Notes: a model not told the origin generated them from the sequence alone. A DNA stretch of 64,000 bases from Massospora cicadina (GCA_022478985.1 JAKSZP010009288.1:124001-188000), one strand, 5' to 3'. Shown: positions 23,301 to 34,388, counted from the first letter of the stretch. Program-made: numbers and translations.

Positions 23301-23601
23301 GGGGAGGGCCATCTGGCCCTAGCCCATCATTCATTGCCTTGAACTTGCTCCGTATGATTGGGCCAGTCCACTCTGAGTCACTGTCCAATTACTTACCTTG
23401 TGTTGATTTTGTGCAGGTCTTGCAGTTTTAGGGTTTGCGTTAGGTTTTTCCACTCATGGCTTAATGTGATTTGGTGCAGTGCGCTGATTGAATTCAATGG
23501 TTTTGGGGTTTGACTTTGAAGAATTGGTCCCAAATTTTCGTCCATAGTGAAGCTGAATTGTTCTGATAAGTTTTCTTAATTGAAATCACATTGTGATTCA
23601 G

Positions 23602-24780
23602 TCAAATTGCTGGGAAAATTTTTAGCTTGGGCTTTCTGCTCTGATTGGGTGGATTGGTAATTTCCTCCATGGCCTCCTTAGCTTGGGCATTTTGTTCTGC
23701 TTGGTTGGCTCGCCTGATTTCCTCTATGTCCTCCTGGATTTGGCTGGGGTCAATAGAGGAGGCCGTAAGTGATTCAGCCTTAGCCGCTGCCCAATTGCAG
23801 GCCTTCTGTACCTGTTTGCGTAGTTTGGGTGATACTGGGTCTATGAGGATGTAGTGCCCATCCTCTCCCCAGAGGAAGGTGTGGCTGGTATCTATTATTT
23901 TGCTGAAGGTTTCTTCATCTTCATCCATGGCGTCATTGTAGAAGTCTGGGGCCAAGATGCCCTCCTTCCCAGGGCATGCGTGTTCCTTGTGCCCCAATGT
24001 GGTGCAATGGTTGCAGATAGGCTGTGCGCGTTCTGGTGTGACGCATAATGGCTTTGACACTCCCCCATCTAGGAGGTGAAGCACCGCTGTGCGTGGGATT
24101 TTTGTAAGGTCCACGGCCACATCAGGAATCGGGTTGATCATGGAGATCACCTTTCTTGTGCACAGGTTCAGCATCAGGTGGAATTGCTGTATTTCTAGTT
24201 ATTTTATTTCTCCATAGCTTTGGAGGCAAATCTGGAGTTCCTCCTTGATTAGCTTGTGGGGAAGGTTGGTAGGGAGCGAGTTGAAGGAAATGAACAAAGT
24301 GTTCAGTTTGTTTCATCTGGTGAGTGTGGTGCGCACAATTCGTTTGCCCTTGGGAAAGCAATATCTACGCAGACTATAGCAGCGGCTGTCTGCATCTTCT
24401 GCGGTTTCAAAACCTTTATTGATCCAGATGCAGTGGATGATATGGGTGGTAACATGCACTGCATGGGGAAAAAGGGAGGTCTGTGACTTGCCCACCTTCT
24501 CCCATAGAGTTGAGGACTCAACCCCTAAGAAAAGTCGGAGCCTGTGCCCCACCTTTGATAGGGGTTGGGCATATTTGATTTCCATGTATTGGTTTTGTTT
24601 CATGGTAATATCCACAAACCTGGGTGGTGTTAGTGGTTTTTTGGTGGCATTGGTTCTTGGTCCCCCTCCAGGGCATTTTCTGCCCTTTGGCACACCGTTA
24701 TGTCCATTGACTGGTATGGCTTTCGCCCAGTTTAATTGGGATTTTGTTGAAATCGCCCATCTCACCTGTGTGATTATCAA
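23602..24780 (-). pseudogene. LINE D ORF1: CCHC nucleic-acid-binding protein
   Basis: Two frames, 24780-24313 and 24174-23602. The first contains NQYMEIKYAQPLSKVGHRLR and STLWEKVGKSQTSLF, which align with ORF1 of LINEs A and B. The second contains PICNHCTTLGHKEHAC, an intact CCHC knuckle, followed by a charged Ala/Glu-rich tail with coiled-coil character. ORF1 proteins coat the LINE RNA. The start lies near 24780. Confidence 0.8.
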
Positions 24781-24889
24781 AAATTTCTGTTAAAATCAAA
24801 TTGTAGTATCTAATGTTATTGTTACAGGAAAAAAGACTATTTTTTGTTATCCTTTATTATTTTTAATTATTATTATTTTTCCTTTTTTA

Positions 24890-26200
24890 ATTTTAATAAT
24901 TGACAGTATATTGAACTTTTTAGAATTTTTGCATGAACTCATTTGTATAAATGGCTAGTCCTAATATCCTTAAATGTGTTTATATAAACTGATATGTCAT
25001 CTCTATCATTTTTAATGGCCCTACCCAGATACAATCTAACAATTGCAATCAGCCCAATCTTTGAGTTTTGCAAAGTAGAACCACATCATTAACTTCAACT
25101 TTGGCCTGTTTGTAGTGATTTTTCAAAATCTTTTTGATGTTGGGCCTTTTTCACAGCAAAACTATTGTCAAAGGCTTGATCTTGCAATTTGATTAAATTA
25201 TCTGTAAGCTTCTTGACATATTAAAAATAAGTGTTTTTGCCATGACCTTATAAGACTGAATAAAGTAGCGTTGGTAGGGTTGGATGTTTTTCATATTATT
25301 CTTGAAAAAAGGACATCCTTAATGCCAGATTTTAGGAGATGTTGTAGGCAAATACTGATAAACTCAAGAAAATTACTCTCTTTGGATGGTTTGGCCAAAG
25401 TTAATTTTTGGATAATGTTCACTGACGTCCCATTTACACGCTCAACTGTACCATTAGTTTCGGGATGATAGTGAGCAGAAAGCACACCTCATATCCCATT
25501 AATTGGTTAAGCTTGGCAATTACATTGGCAGTAAAATTCGTTCCATTATCAGTAAGAATAACCTGGGGACATCCATGTTTGTGGATGATGTTTTCAAGTA
25601 CAAATTAGGCGGCAGTTGCTGCCCCAGCTTCCTGAATGGCCTTGGCTTTGACCCATTTGGTCAAGTGGTCAATGGCTAAAATAATTTACTTGGTCTTCAT
25701 ATTGCTTATTGGAAGTGGGCCAACAACGTTGATAGATACAGTGTTCCAGGTGAACTTGGGCCAAACAAGCTGATAAGATGTGCTTTTTTAGAACAGCTTT
25801 TCATCTTGGCACTCTGAACAGCATTCTAACATTCCTTGGATGTCAAAATGCATTGACTCCCAATAGTAGAATTGCTTCAGATACTCTTTCGTTTTTTGGA
25901 TCCACTATACTTATGGCCTTATGGGAAGCCAAAATGATGTCTATTTGGGCTGATGGTCTTATAAAAATATACTTCTTGCCCTAAACGATCTTGTAAAGTG
26001 TCCCATTTTTGACAGTTGTATTTTTTGTAAATCTGATAATAGCTTTTTGACGTTTTCAGGATCCTCTTGTTACTATCTGCTGATCATTTTTTAACAGCTC
26101 AATGGCAGCCTGATTAAATGTTGCAATGGTGGGCAGTCAGGATAGGCAATCAGCATTTTAATTTTTGTCCCATCTCAATGCTCAAATTTGTAGTCATTAT
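24890..26200 (-). pseudogene. E3 integrase (first catalytic Asp changed)
   Basis: Minus strand. At about 25750-25700 the core starts SINVVGPLPIS, where IDVVGPLP is usual, so the first Asp is Asn. ILAIDHLTKWVK and VILTDNGTNFTANV (second Asp, about 25550) follow, and PETNGTVERVNGT (Glu) is at about 25470. The C-terminal region is at 25100-25000. Upstream, about 26000-25800, holds the zinc-finger region in poor condition. Many frame breaks. Confidence 0.8.
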
Positions 26201-26239
26201 TCTTGAAGCTTTATGCCCAGTGGGCTAATCGGCCTCAGG

Positions 26240-26560
26240 TTCTCTTAAGTTGTTCTGTCATCTTAGGGAAGCATGATCTGTAACAAATTTGAATTGAGTG
26301 CCATGAAGGTAAACACAAATCTGCTTGCAAGCATATATAACAGCTAAGCATTCTTGTTCTGTCACCGTAAAAATTATCTCATGAATTTTTAAGGTCTGAC
26401 TAGTAAAAACAACTGGATGTTCTTCACTGTCTTCCACAACTTGAGATAATATGGCCCCCACTGCTGTTAGAGATGCATCAGTTTGGACAATAAATTCACG
26501 ATCAAAGTCTAGATATTGAAGATCAGGAATGACCAATAGTATCAATAAGTTTTAGTCAAA
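26240..26560 (-). pseudogene. E3 RNase H
   Basis: A 95-residue clean frame: FIVQTDASLTAVGAILSQ, TEQECLAVIYACKQI, FKFVTDHASLR. It keeps the Asp, Glu and Asp positions of the family and closely resembles the E2 copy at 7430-7770, so E2 and E3 are related lineages. Confidence 0.88.
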
Positions 26561-27015
26561 TGCATTTTAGCAAGCTGGAGTCCAGTCAAATGGGACCTTA
26601 TCCTTATGTAGATATATATAGCTCTTCAAGTTGTGCAAAGTCAGCAATAAATTGGTAATAGTACCCAATTATGGCTAGGAATACTTGGATATCTGCATAG
26701 ATTTGGGCTGTTTCATTTTGGAATGGCGTCTAACTTAGAGGGTTGGGGATGAAGACCCACTTTGTCAATTACAAATCCAAGATATTCCAGCGGGTTTTGA
26801 ATAACTAGCATTTTTAGGCATTATTTTAAGTTTGTAGCTTCTAGCCTTCTGAAAACCTCCTCTAAATGTTCCAGGTGGTCGTCAAAAGTTGGCTGAAAAT
26901 GTTGAATTCATCAAGGTACACTAGTATATATGATACCTCTAAAACTCCCAGGATTGTGCCCAAGGCTTTCTGGAATGTAGCTGGGGCACTGCAGAGCCCT
27001 TTAAGCGTTCTCATC
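26561..27015 (-). pseudogene. E3 reverse transcriptase, C-terminal part
   Basis: Minus strand from the E4 insertion point: MRTLKGLCSAPATFQKALGT, then VSYILVYLDEFNIFSQ at about 26940-26895. The catalytic YLDD is YLDE. The remainder is the thumb region leading to RNase H. The N-terminal half of the same gene lies beyond E4, at 34389 onward. Confidence 0.82.
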
Positions 27016-27759
27016 TGTCAGTAATTTGCCCTCCCAGCTGCAAAAAAAGAAAGTGTTGGGTCAAAATCATCCATGAGGGGAAATGTCAGCCATTTTCAAA
27101 TTTATGATTCTAAAAATGAAGGATTTAAATGACATTAACGATTATATCAGTCAAAATACCTTGGCTGATTCTCGGTGGAACCCCACAAATTGGGGTAACA
27201 CGATCTCAAACACATTATAGGTAATTGAATAAGATCAAGAAGTCAGATTACTAAATCCATGCAGCAGACCCTGGGGTGTCCATCGGATGGTACTCCCCCT
27301 GCTGAAACCAGATTCATTCAGGCACTGATGCAGGGAAAACCCCTTTTATAGGCATGGTGGGGGTTACCCAAGGTAAAATAATTTTCTTAGATGAGGATTG
27401 GCTGAAGTAGAATAAATCATTACCTCACAGGTACGTATTACCAAAAGCTAATTCCCATTCATTTTTCAGACAAAGTGAAGCAAGTGTTCTGAGCTTCAAT
27501 AGGTTATATGCGCATATTTCCTTATTTGGACTACAATAAGCCATTCCAAGCTTAGTATTGAATCCCTTTGACCCTTGATACAGTTTAAATAAAGATCAGT
27601 CAGATATTGAGGGGTATTGTTTTCCTTTCTTTCCCCACGCTGCTAATAAAAATTCATAAAAACCAAGTTTTTTAGTAGTGCTTTTTTTAATTTTAATTAA
27701 CCTTTGTGGAATTCAGTGGTGAAAAACACCAGTGAGAAGAAATCAGCTGGATTCTTACA
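27016..27759 (+). repeat. E4 5' LTR
   Basis: TGTCAGTAATTTGCC to GGATTCTTACA, aligned end to end with 33640-34383. The blocks GGGTCAAAATCATCCATGAG and GGCTGATTCTCGGTGGAACC are shared exactly by both LTRs. Confidence 0.9.
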
Positions 27760-27762
27760 AAA

Positions 27763-27780
27763 TGGTGCTCGCTACAGGGG
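27763..27780 (+). other. E4 primer-binding site
   Basis: TGGTGCTCGCTACAGGGG, three bases after the LTR end. It differs by one base from the E2 site, so both elements used the same or a sister tRNA. Confidence 0.8.
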
Positions 27781-28019
27781 ACACCTGAACTCCAAGAATA
27801 ATTGCTCTTAGAAAGCAACTAGCAAGTGCTTTATCCCGCCATAAAGAGCTTGAGAAGCACCCTTACAAAATCCTACTTAAAGAGAAAGTTCACCACTGCT
27901 GAAAGGAGCATATCTTCTTTTTGTATGTCTATGAAGCTGTAATGAAAGACTCATCAGACAAGCAAAAGATTAAACACATCCCTTGCTTATGTAGTCTAGC
28001 ACAAGAAATTATAATCCCA

Positions 28020-28800
28020 TACGTGGACAATATGCATACCTGAGAAGAGATGAAAGAGGCTCTCTTAGCTGACTTTGGTTCAAAGCAGAGTCTTAACAGG
28101 GTTAAGCAGGCCTTTATGAGCCTAAGCATGTATGAGGGAGAAACAACAGCAGCTTTTGCTGAGCTATTTTACCTCGCTGCTCAAAGGTTGTCAATGTCTA
28201 ACATGCTAACCCTGTATGATGCTGTCGCTGCCATGTTAGCTGGGTTAACTTCTCAACCCTCTTTAGCCAGGCATATCATTTCAGTGAAACGTTACTTCAA
28301 AAACCACGACATAAAGGAGGCTCTGTTAGACGTTGCAGATTTTCTTTTCTGTTCAACATATATGAAGCAGAGGTGGAACCTGCAGTTCAATCAATTGAGG
28401 AGTTCTTTCCTGTAGACCAGTTGGAGGTGAGCACACCATTACCTATCCTCCCTGTGAAACCTGCTTCCTCAGTGCGACTCAAAAAAGATATCACTACCTC
28501 CTATAAATCAGGGACCTGTAAGGTAGTTGATATCTTACTTCTGCACAAGCTCAATAAAGCTTCTGTGCCTTCCCCTACAGCTAAGCTGGTAAATGCGCGC
28601 CCTAAGGCTATTTAATCTCCTGTAGTCGTCTCCCCTACCTCTATTGCAGCCTTGCCAGTTGGTGAGAATACCCTTGGGGACGAATCTGAGGGGAATGACA
28701 ATGATGTAGGCTACTATTCATTGGAGCTCCTGCATGTGAAGGTCAAGGCGCTGCCTGACCGCCATATAGCCCTGACCCCCTAAGGCAGGGATCGCAGCTA
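28020..28800 (+). pseudogene. E4 gag
   Basis: Frame 28050-28415 gives 121 residues with a helical, capsid-like character: RVKQAFMSLSMYEGETTAAF, FYLAAQRLSMSN, then a Leu/Ala-rich stretch. A second frame, 28373-28615, follows, with Pro/Ser-rich sequence like a gag linker. Position between primer site and protease supports gag. No CCHC knuckle is visible. The frame is lost before the insertion at 28833. Confidence 0.68.
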
Positions 28801-28860
28801 GTAGTATCATACACAATATAAATAAAAATGTAGGGCTCGAGGGCAATGACCCTTGAAAAT

Positions 28861-29238
28861 GGCATTCCGTCAAATCAGATGCCATAAAATTGACAAAAAA
28901 TTTGAGACAAAGGTGGCAAAGGTCGATGTAAATGGCGACTGGGCCAATCAGAGGCCGCCAACCTGAATTCTGAGGACCTATGCATAGAGATTGGCAATGG
29001 CAAAGAGCAGCCCAGCGAATCAGGGGCTGCCAGGCTGAATTATGCCAAAAATGGAAGTGGCAAGAATCACAGCATCTGGCAGCTCCGAAATTTTAGAGCT
29101 GCCAAGCCAAATAACACCAAAAGAGGAAATGGTGGCATCAGGCAGCTCAGCGAATCAGGAGCTGCCAAGCTAAATTCACCACTCATCAAAAGTATTCAGA
29201 GCCACATTGAAGGGCAGCTCAGCGAATTAGGGGCTGCC
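28861..29238. repeat. Six hairpin units at ~72 bp spacing
   Basis: Each unit has GGCAGCTC-type arms around a loop of type AGCGAATCAG. Units start near 28861 (GGCAT/ATGCC), 28934 (GGC.../GCC), 29008 (GCAGCCC/GGGGCTGC), 29078 (GGCAGCTC/GAGCTGCC), 29141 (GGCAGCTC/GAGCTGCC, perfect) and 29213 (GGCAGCTC/GGGCTGCC). Between hairpins runs a looser AAATTATGCCAAAAATGG-like linker. Both arms vary together in places (CCC with GGG, CTC with GAG). Confidence 0.75.
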
Positions 29239-29417
29239 AGGTCAAATTATCCCAAAAATGGGAATTTTGGTGATAGGGTCAAGATGAGCTCTGATTTGTC
29301 CTCAACAAACAAAATAAATGTATAAAAGTTTCCATAATTCCACGGGTACTCAACTTATAGTCTATAATGGGCCTAGATGGGAATATCAGAGGCTGAGATT
29401 TTCAAAATAGGCCCACG

Positions 29418-29470
29418 AATAACCTGCCATCCGGGACCATCTAGTACTAAAAAAAATAGCCTGCCATCCG
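29418..29470 (+). mobile_element. Micro-insertion 3: same ~21 bp core, 16 bp target duplication
   Basis: AATAACCTGCCATCCG (29418-29433) recurs as AATAGCCTGCCATCCG (29455-29470), 15 of 16 equal. Between them lies GGACCATCTAGTACT with an A-run (29434-29454). Same core as micro-insertions 1 and 2, different target. It lies inside the 830 bp insertion in E4, so it is younger than that insertion. Confidence 0.75.
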
Positions 29471-29667
29471 CGGACTCCGCGGGGTCCAATTTCCCCATAT
29501 CCCCCATTCCACAATATAAAAACCAACCAAGCGAAGGTGTTTAAGACAACTTCGTCTTCTAATATATTAAATAAAAACCTTAAAAATCAAAAATAATATT
29601 TTGAGATTTTAAAATCATTTATTGAGATTTTGAAGGAAAACCAGGGATTTTGAGCGAAGCAAATGTA

Positions 29668-30190
29668 CCATTTCTCAGATTTTGATAGAGCTGTCGCCTC
29701 TCTGTATGCTCTCTCTGGGGGTCAAACTTCCCTCCTCAGTGTGAGCATCATCCTCACAGTGTTTCAGGGATATCTAAACCGCTCATCAAGCCAACAAACA
29801 AGAGACCCTAACCACAGCGGCCCTCTCTTGCCTATGGGCCCTCACATGGGCCCTCTTGCCCAACTGCTTTGTGGCAATGTGGAGAGACCCCGTTTGTCAC
29901 ACTGCAGAAGTAGAGGTCCCTGATCAATTAAACGCTGAAGGAGTAGGGCAAACCACCATACCTGAAGAAACGTACCTCAGCCAAGTTCTAGGGTGCCCAA
30001 GGTTTATTTAAACTACCAGCAACGGTGGTGAGTTCTTTATATGGTTTGCTTTGACCTCTTTGGCGGGTCCATACCATTAAATCCATCTTGGATAAATACC
30101 ATGATACTGCTCGTAAATTAACCTTCTTTTTCCAGCTCAAGAAGGTCTTGACCTTGTCTCCTAACTTTGGAGGAACACTCACCAAAGTTA
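29668..30190 (+). other. E4 gag-protease spacer
   Basis: An open frame at 29663-29923 (86 codons) has no motif I know, and its start coincides with the edge of the insertion. The remainder has stops in all frames. Probably decayed gag tail. Confidence 0.4.
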
Positions 30191-30700
30191 AAGTGGTTGT
30201 TTAAAAAGCCTGGGTAATGGCCATCCTGGATAATGACTCCCTGGTTTTTGTGATCTCTACTAAGCTCACATAAAACATAAAGCTGGCGCTCAACTTGGAG
30301 TATAACCAATAGTTTATAACTGCAGGCCCATAATAATACTCGTGCCATTGGGGTAAATTATTTTCTTCCCATTCTATTGGGAAACTCATTTTATCAGCCC
30401 CTGCACTGGCTTTGGACAACAAAGCCCATGATATGCTCATAGGTGCCCAATTTATGCTCGAGTACATGAAAATTATCAACATAAAGCAAGGTTTTCTCTC
30501 ATCACTCAACTACAAAGTCCCTTTAGTCTTATCCGATAAAGATCCTGGCAATAACAAATACTCTTGCCTGGTTGAATATCCTTTTTCAGCCATGAATGTA
30601 TATAAACCTCTGGGAGCAACACAAAGAAATTGCCCAATTTATTGGATACTAGGAATGGAAACCCTTTCTATGCGGCAGACGAGGTCTTGATTAAGCCTGG
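30191..30700 (+). pseudogene. E4 protease (active site changed)
   Basis: AWVMAILDNDSLVFVISTKL aligns with the retropepsin block AIIDTGAPINIVSTKL, but the catalytic DTG/DSG triplet reads DND. After stops near 30320, an intact stretch 30412-30690 gives DNKAHDMLIGAQFML, the ILG-type C-terminal motif. The protease would process Gag-Pol. This copy cannot work. Confidence 0.75.
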
Positions 30701-31029
30701 TGAACAACGAGTGATTGAAACAAAATCACGCTCCAAATCTGACACCAATTTTTGTTGTACATCATAAGTATCGATTGCTTTAGTCCTTTGAGCCTCAGGT
30801 GTTGTCTGGCGTTCTTGACCCAGCTTACATAGGCCTATTAAACTTCCTTTTGAACCTCAACGCAAAGGACATAGTTGTAAGAAAACACCAGGAGATTGGC
30901 AGAGGCTTGTTAGTCCCTGTGGAGGACATTGAACAATTTCACTCCCTTGTCTCTACGTTGTATATGGACCTGCCAACGGTTAACCTGGTATGTACTTTAA
31001 CAATGTCCATATTTTGGATGAGCTGACCC

Positions 31030-31990
31030 CAGATGAACTTGCCTAAGTATACAATCTATTGGATGAATCTAGTGAAATATTCTCCAAATCAGATAATGAC
31101 TATGGCCACATGAAGGGCTGGTTCCAATCCATTGATGTGGGTGATGCCCATCCCATTTGATCAAAACCTTACCACAAACTAAAGGTAAAATAACAGCAGA
31201 TGAGAACGGAGCTCAAGAAGCTACTAGACGCAGGGTTACTAGTTACTTCACAAAGCCCTAGGTCTTCCACCCTTTTGTTAATCAAAAAGAAAAATGGAGT
31301 TCATTGGATAGTAATGGACTACCACAAATTAAAAACTCACGAAAATTGATAGCTATCCTATCCCCTGCATTGATGACGCCCTGATTCAATTCTCTGACTC
31401 TGACTTCTTCTCCACCATGTACTTGGCCAGTGTCTATTAGCAAATAACCTTTCTCCTCAGGATCAGGAGAAATGCGCCCTTATCTGTAGTGAAGGTCTCT
31501 TCCAACCCACACGATTACCTCAAGGGTGGTGCAATGCACCTGCCTCTTACCAGCGTGCGATGGATCATATTATGCAGGACTTGAAGTTAACTTGTGTCAG
31601 CGTCTACCTTGATGACATTACGGTGTTCTCAAAAACCTCAACGAGCATCTTGATTACCAGAAGGAGGTGCTTCAACGTTTACTTAAGTCAAATATTAAGT
31701 TGAAACCCTCAAAGTGTACATTCTTTAAAAGGAATTGAATTTTCCTTAGCCACTCCATTTCCCCAGAAGGAATTCAACCTATACAGGACAAGGTCGAAGC
31801 AATCTCAAAAATGCCTTATAAAAATTTATGGGATGATCAGGTATTTCTGGGACTGATGGGGTATTACCACCAATTCCCTAAGTTCGCCCAACTCAGAGAG
31901 CCTCTTGTCCTCCTATTATCCAAAAATACTCCTTTTCGATGAGGTGCTTAACAGAAGGCCGCTATTGAGACGTTGAAGCAGATTTTACAA
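31030..31990 (+). pseudogene. E4 reverse transcriptase
   Basis: Plus strand: EMRTELKKLLDAGLLVTSQS, then IVMDYHKLKT (VDYRxLN block), CALICSEGLFQ, LPQGWCNAPASYQRAMDHI, and VSVYLDDITVFSK at about 31597-31635 with the catalytic YLDD intact. The thumb block begins near 31740. Stops near 31350, 31440 and 31900 and several slips break it. Confidence 0.85.
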
Positions 31991-32450
31991 TAACGTCCTA
32001 CCATGAGGCACCCCAATTATAATAAAATCAATAATCTTGTTTACTGATACCCTGGACTACGCCTTTGGGCCATCTTAGTCCAATTGGATGAAAATGGTGT
32101 TATCATCTGGTATCCTAGTTTAGTAAAGTGCTTTCAAAAGCAGAGCGCAACTAAAGCTTTACAGAAAAGGAGTGCTTTGTCGTTCTATTAGCTTTAAAGC
32201 ACTGCCGTCCTTTCCTATATGGGACCACCTTCACTGTAGTTACAGACCACGCTTCATTTAAGTGGCTACAGAATATGAAGGATCCTACTGGCAGGTTAGC
32301 TCGCTGGGCTCTAAAGCTCCAGCATTACGACATAAAGATTGAACACTGTGCTGGGACCCGTCAAATGAATGTTGATGGGTTGAATCAGCTACCATTCCTT
32401 CACTTGGATAATAGTGAGTCGGAGAGGTTACATGACCTCTTATGACCCCC
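31991..32450 (+). pseudogene. E4 RNase H and tether
   Basis: TTFTVVTDHASFKWLQNMKD at about 32224-32283 is followed by GRLARWALKLQHYDIKIEHC and GTRQMNVDGLNQLP. This is the canonical end of gypsy RNase H and the connection to integrase. The N-terminal part (from about 32040) is poorly kept. Confidence 0.85.
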
Positions 32451-32559
32451 AATAAATGGGAAGATGAGGATGAGCCAGTACAGAAAATGTTAGCCCAGCA
32501 CTACCATAACACCAAAGTGGGTAATGGGAAGTTGTTTGATCAGGTGAGGGCAAAATGGC

Positions 32560-33470
32560 TGCCTTACCTTCAGCCCTGATACCGTATACCTGCTATCATA
32601 GAAGCTCACTCCACTTTAGGGCATTGAGGGGCAAAGAAAACTTATGATTGGATTAAAGATCGGTTTAATTAAATGGAATTATGGAACGTATTGTTGACGT
32701 CTTGGAAGCCTGCCTTACATGTAAGAAGCAATCTAATTTCAAGAATAGTTAGAAGTACAAACCAATTACCCCCTAACAGCCATTCCACTCCATCAGTCGG
32801 ATGTAGTAGGTCCCATCCTCAGACTACTAGTGGAAACCAATTTATCCTCATAGCCATTGACCACTTCACTAAGTGGGTTGAAGACATGGCTATCCCGGAC
32901 CAAACGGCCAAGGCCACAGACACATTTCTACATCAAAGTATCTTCACTCAACTTGGCTGTCCTCAATTACTACTCTGCGACAATGGTAAGAACTTTACCT
33001 CCAGAGTAGTCAAAATCCTGGCTACTTCCATGAGAGCCCAACAAACTTTTCTCAGCTCTGTATAATCCCTCTACCAAAGGGACCATGGAAAAAGCAAATT
33101 GAACCTTAATTTCCATTCTACAAAAAATGGCCTCCTCTGATCCTATTCACTGGGATCAATACCTACCCAGTGCTCTTATGGAATACCGGATTAGCTATCA
33201 CCAGATTTTAAAAAATGTCCCCAATCTGTGTCCTGTATGGGCGGTAACAAGGATACCTTCCCTCTTAGCTAAAGATGCATTCTTCTCTAGAGTTGAGGAG
33301 CCTGAGTAAGTCATGAGAAGATTGGATCAGCGCATCCTACAACTCCAATATATAGCTATGACCAACAAAGCAAAAACGGTGACAAAAGAAGGGGAGGCTG
33401 CCAATGAGCTAAACTCCTTTACTCACATTCCAAGTGTCTAACCTGGTATTATAATACCATAACTGCATCA
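32560..33470 (+). pseudogene. E4 integrase
   Basis: The zinc-finger entry IIEAHSTLGH is at about 32596. The frame 32673-33065 continues with LIAIDHFTKWVEDMAIPDQT and LLLCDNGKNFTSRV (second Asp kept). The Glu region near 33080 is altered (STKGTMEKAN). The frame 33127-33309 gives the C-terminal core with YLPSALMEYRISYH. No chromodomain follows before the polypurine tract at about 33621-33639. Confidence 0.82.
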
Positions 33471-33620
33471 CTCCTTGGAGCTGTAAGCTTGGATAAATTT
33501 GGGGTTTGTTCTTTCGCCATCACCTACAAATGAGGTAATGAGTATTCCATAATCCTTAGCTACTGGGATTACTATCAAACGGTTAAATGGCCAATTCCTA
33601 CAGCCCTATTCTCCCCCCCC

Positions 33621-33639
33621 AAAATTCTTTAGGGGGTGA
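33621..33639 (+). other. E4 polypurine tract
   Basis: AAAATTCTTTAGGGGGTGA directly before the LTR start TGTTGG. The G-run and spacing match the tracts of E0-E2. Confidence 0.65.
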
Positions 33640-34383
33640 TGTTGGACATTTGCCTCCCAGCTGCAAAATAAGAATGTGTTGGGTCAAAATCATCCATGAG
33701 GGGAAATGTCAGCCATTTGCATGTTTACGATTTCAAAATGAAGGATTTAAATGATATAGTGATTATATCAGCCAAAAGGCCTGGCTGATTCTCGGTGGAA
33801 CCCCACAAATTGGGGTAACACAATTTCAAATACATTATGGGCAATAAAAAAGAGATCAAGATGTTGGAATACTCTGAACACATGGCAGACCCTGGGGTGT
33901 CCATCAGATGGTACTCCCTCAGCTAAAACCAGGTCCATTCAAGCACCAACGTGGGGACAACCCCCTATTATAGGCATGGTGGGGGTTACCCAAGGTAAAA
34001 TAATTTTCTTAGATGAGGATTGGCTGAAGTAGATTAAATCATTACCTCACAGGTACGTATTACCAAAAGTTAATTCCCCATTCATCGTTCAGCCATAGTG
34101 AAGCAAGTATTCTGAGCTTCAATAGGTTGAATGCGCATATTTACTTATTTAACTGCAACAAGCTGTTCTGAGTTTAGTATTGAATCCTTTCAACCCTTGA
34201 TACAGTTAAATATACTGATTAGTCAGATTTTGAGGGGGATCGTTTTCCTTTCTTTTCTTGGACTGCTAATAAAATTCATAAAACCTAGTTCTTTAGTAGT
34301 GCTTTATTTCTAATTTTAAATAAACCTTTGGGGAATCCAGCGGCATAAAGCACCAGCGAGCAGAAATCAGCTGGATTCCTATA
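33640..34383 (+). repeat. E4 3' LTR
   Basis: TGTTGGACATTTGCC to GGATTCCTATA, the partner of 27016-27759. TTATC follows as the second target copy. Confidence 0.9.
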
Positions 34384-34388
34384 TTATC

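Larger units (their letters stand above)
19556..24835 (-). mobile_element. LINE D: near full-length LINE in the E3 3' UTR
   Basis: A minus-strand non-LTR retrotransposon of about 5.3 kb. It has an A-rich 3' tail (T-rich at 19544-19567 on the + strand), ORF1 and an ORF2 with endonuclease, RT and zinc finger. Its 5' end at 24835 reads CTTTTTTCC on the element strand, resembling the CTTTTCT starts of LINEs A, B and C. Its 3' end motif (GTCCGTCCCCTGGTCGGC) is shared by the others. The target duplication is in low-complexity T/A sequence and cannot be fixed exactly. Confidence 0.85.
28833..29660. mobile_element. ~830 bp insertion between E4 gag and protease
   Basis: The segment is bracketed by the 7 bp direct repeat AAATGTA (28826-28832 and 29661-29667). 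It has no coding signal but contains a hairpin repeat array, a CCAAT (29486-29490) and a TATAAA (29515-29520) 25 bases later, then A/T-rich sequence resembling a polyadenylation region. It reads like a stand-alone LTR or a non-autonomous DNA element. Other gypsy elements here have no such stretch between gag and protease. A 7 bp match alone is weak evidence for the edges. Confidence 0.4.
27016..34383 (+). mobile_element. E4: Ty3/gypsy element inserted in the E3 RT gene
   Basis: A plus-strand element with 744 bp LTRs, primer site, gag, protease, RT, RNase H, integrase and polypurine tract. Flanking pentamers are TCATC (27011-27015) and TTATC (34384-34388), one base apart, consistent with a 5 bp target duplication. 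The E3 RT frame is interrupted exactly there. No chromodomain. An ~830 bp foreign-looking segment sits between its gag and protease. Confidence 0.9.

Noticed and set aside
28861..29238. Regularly spaced repeats that could suggest a CRISPR array
   Set aside because: Repeats are degenerate, the 'spacers' resemble each other, and the setting is a eukaryotic retrotransposon with no cas genes.
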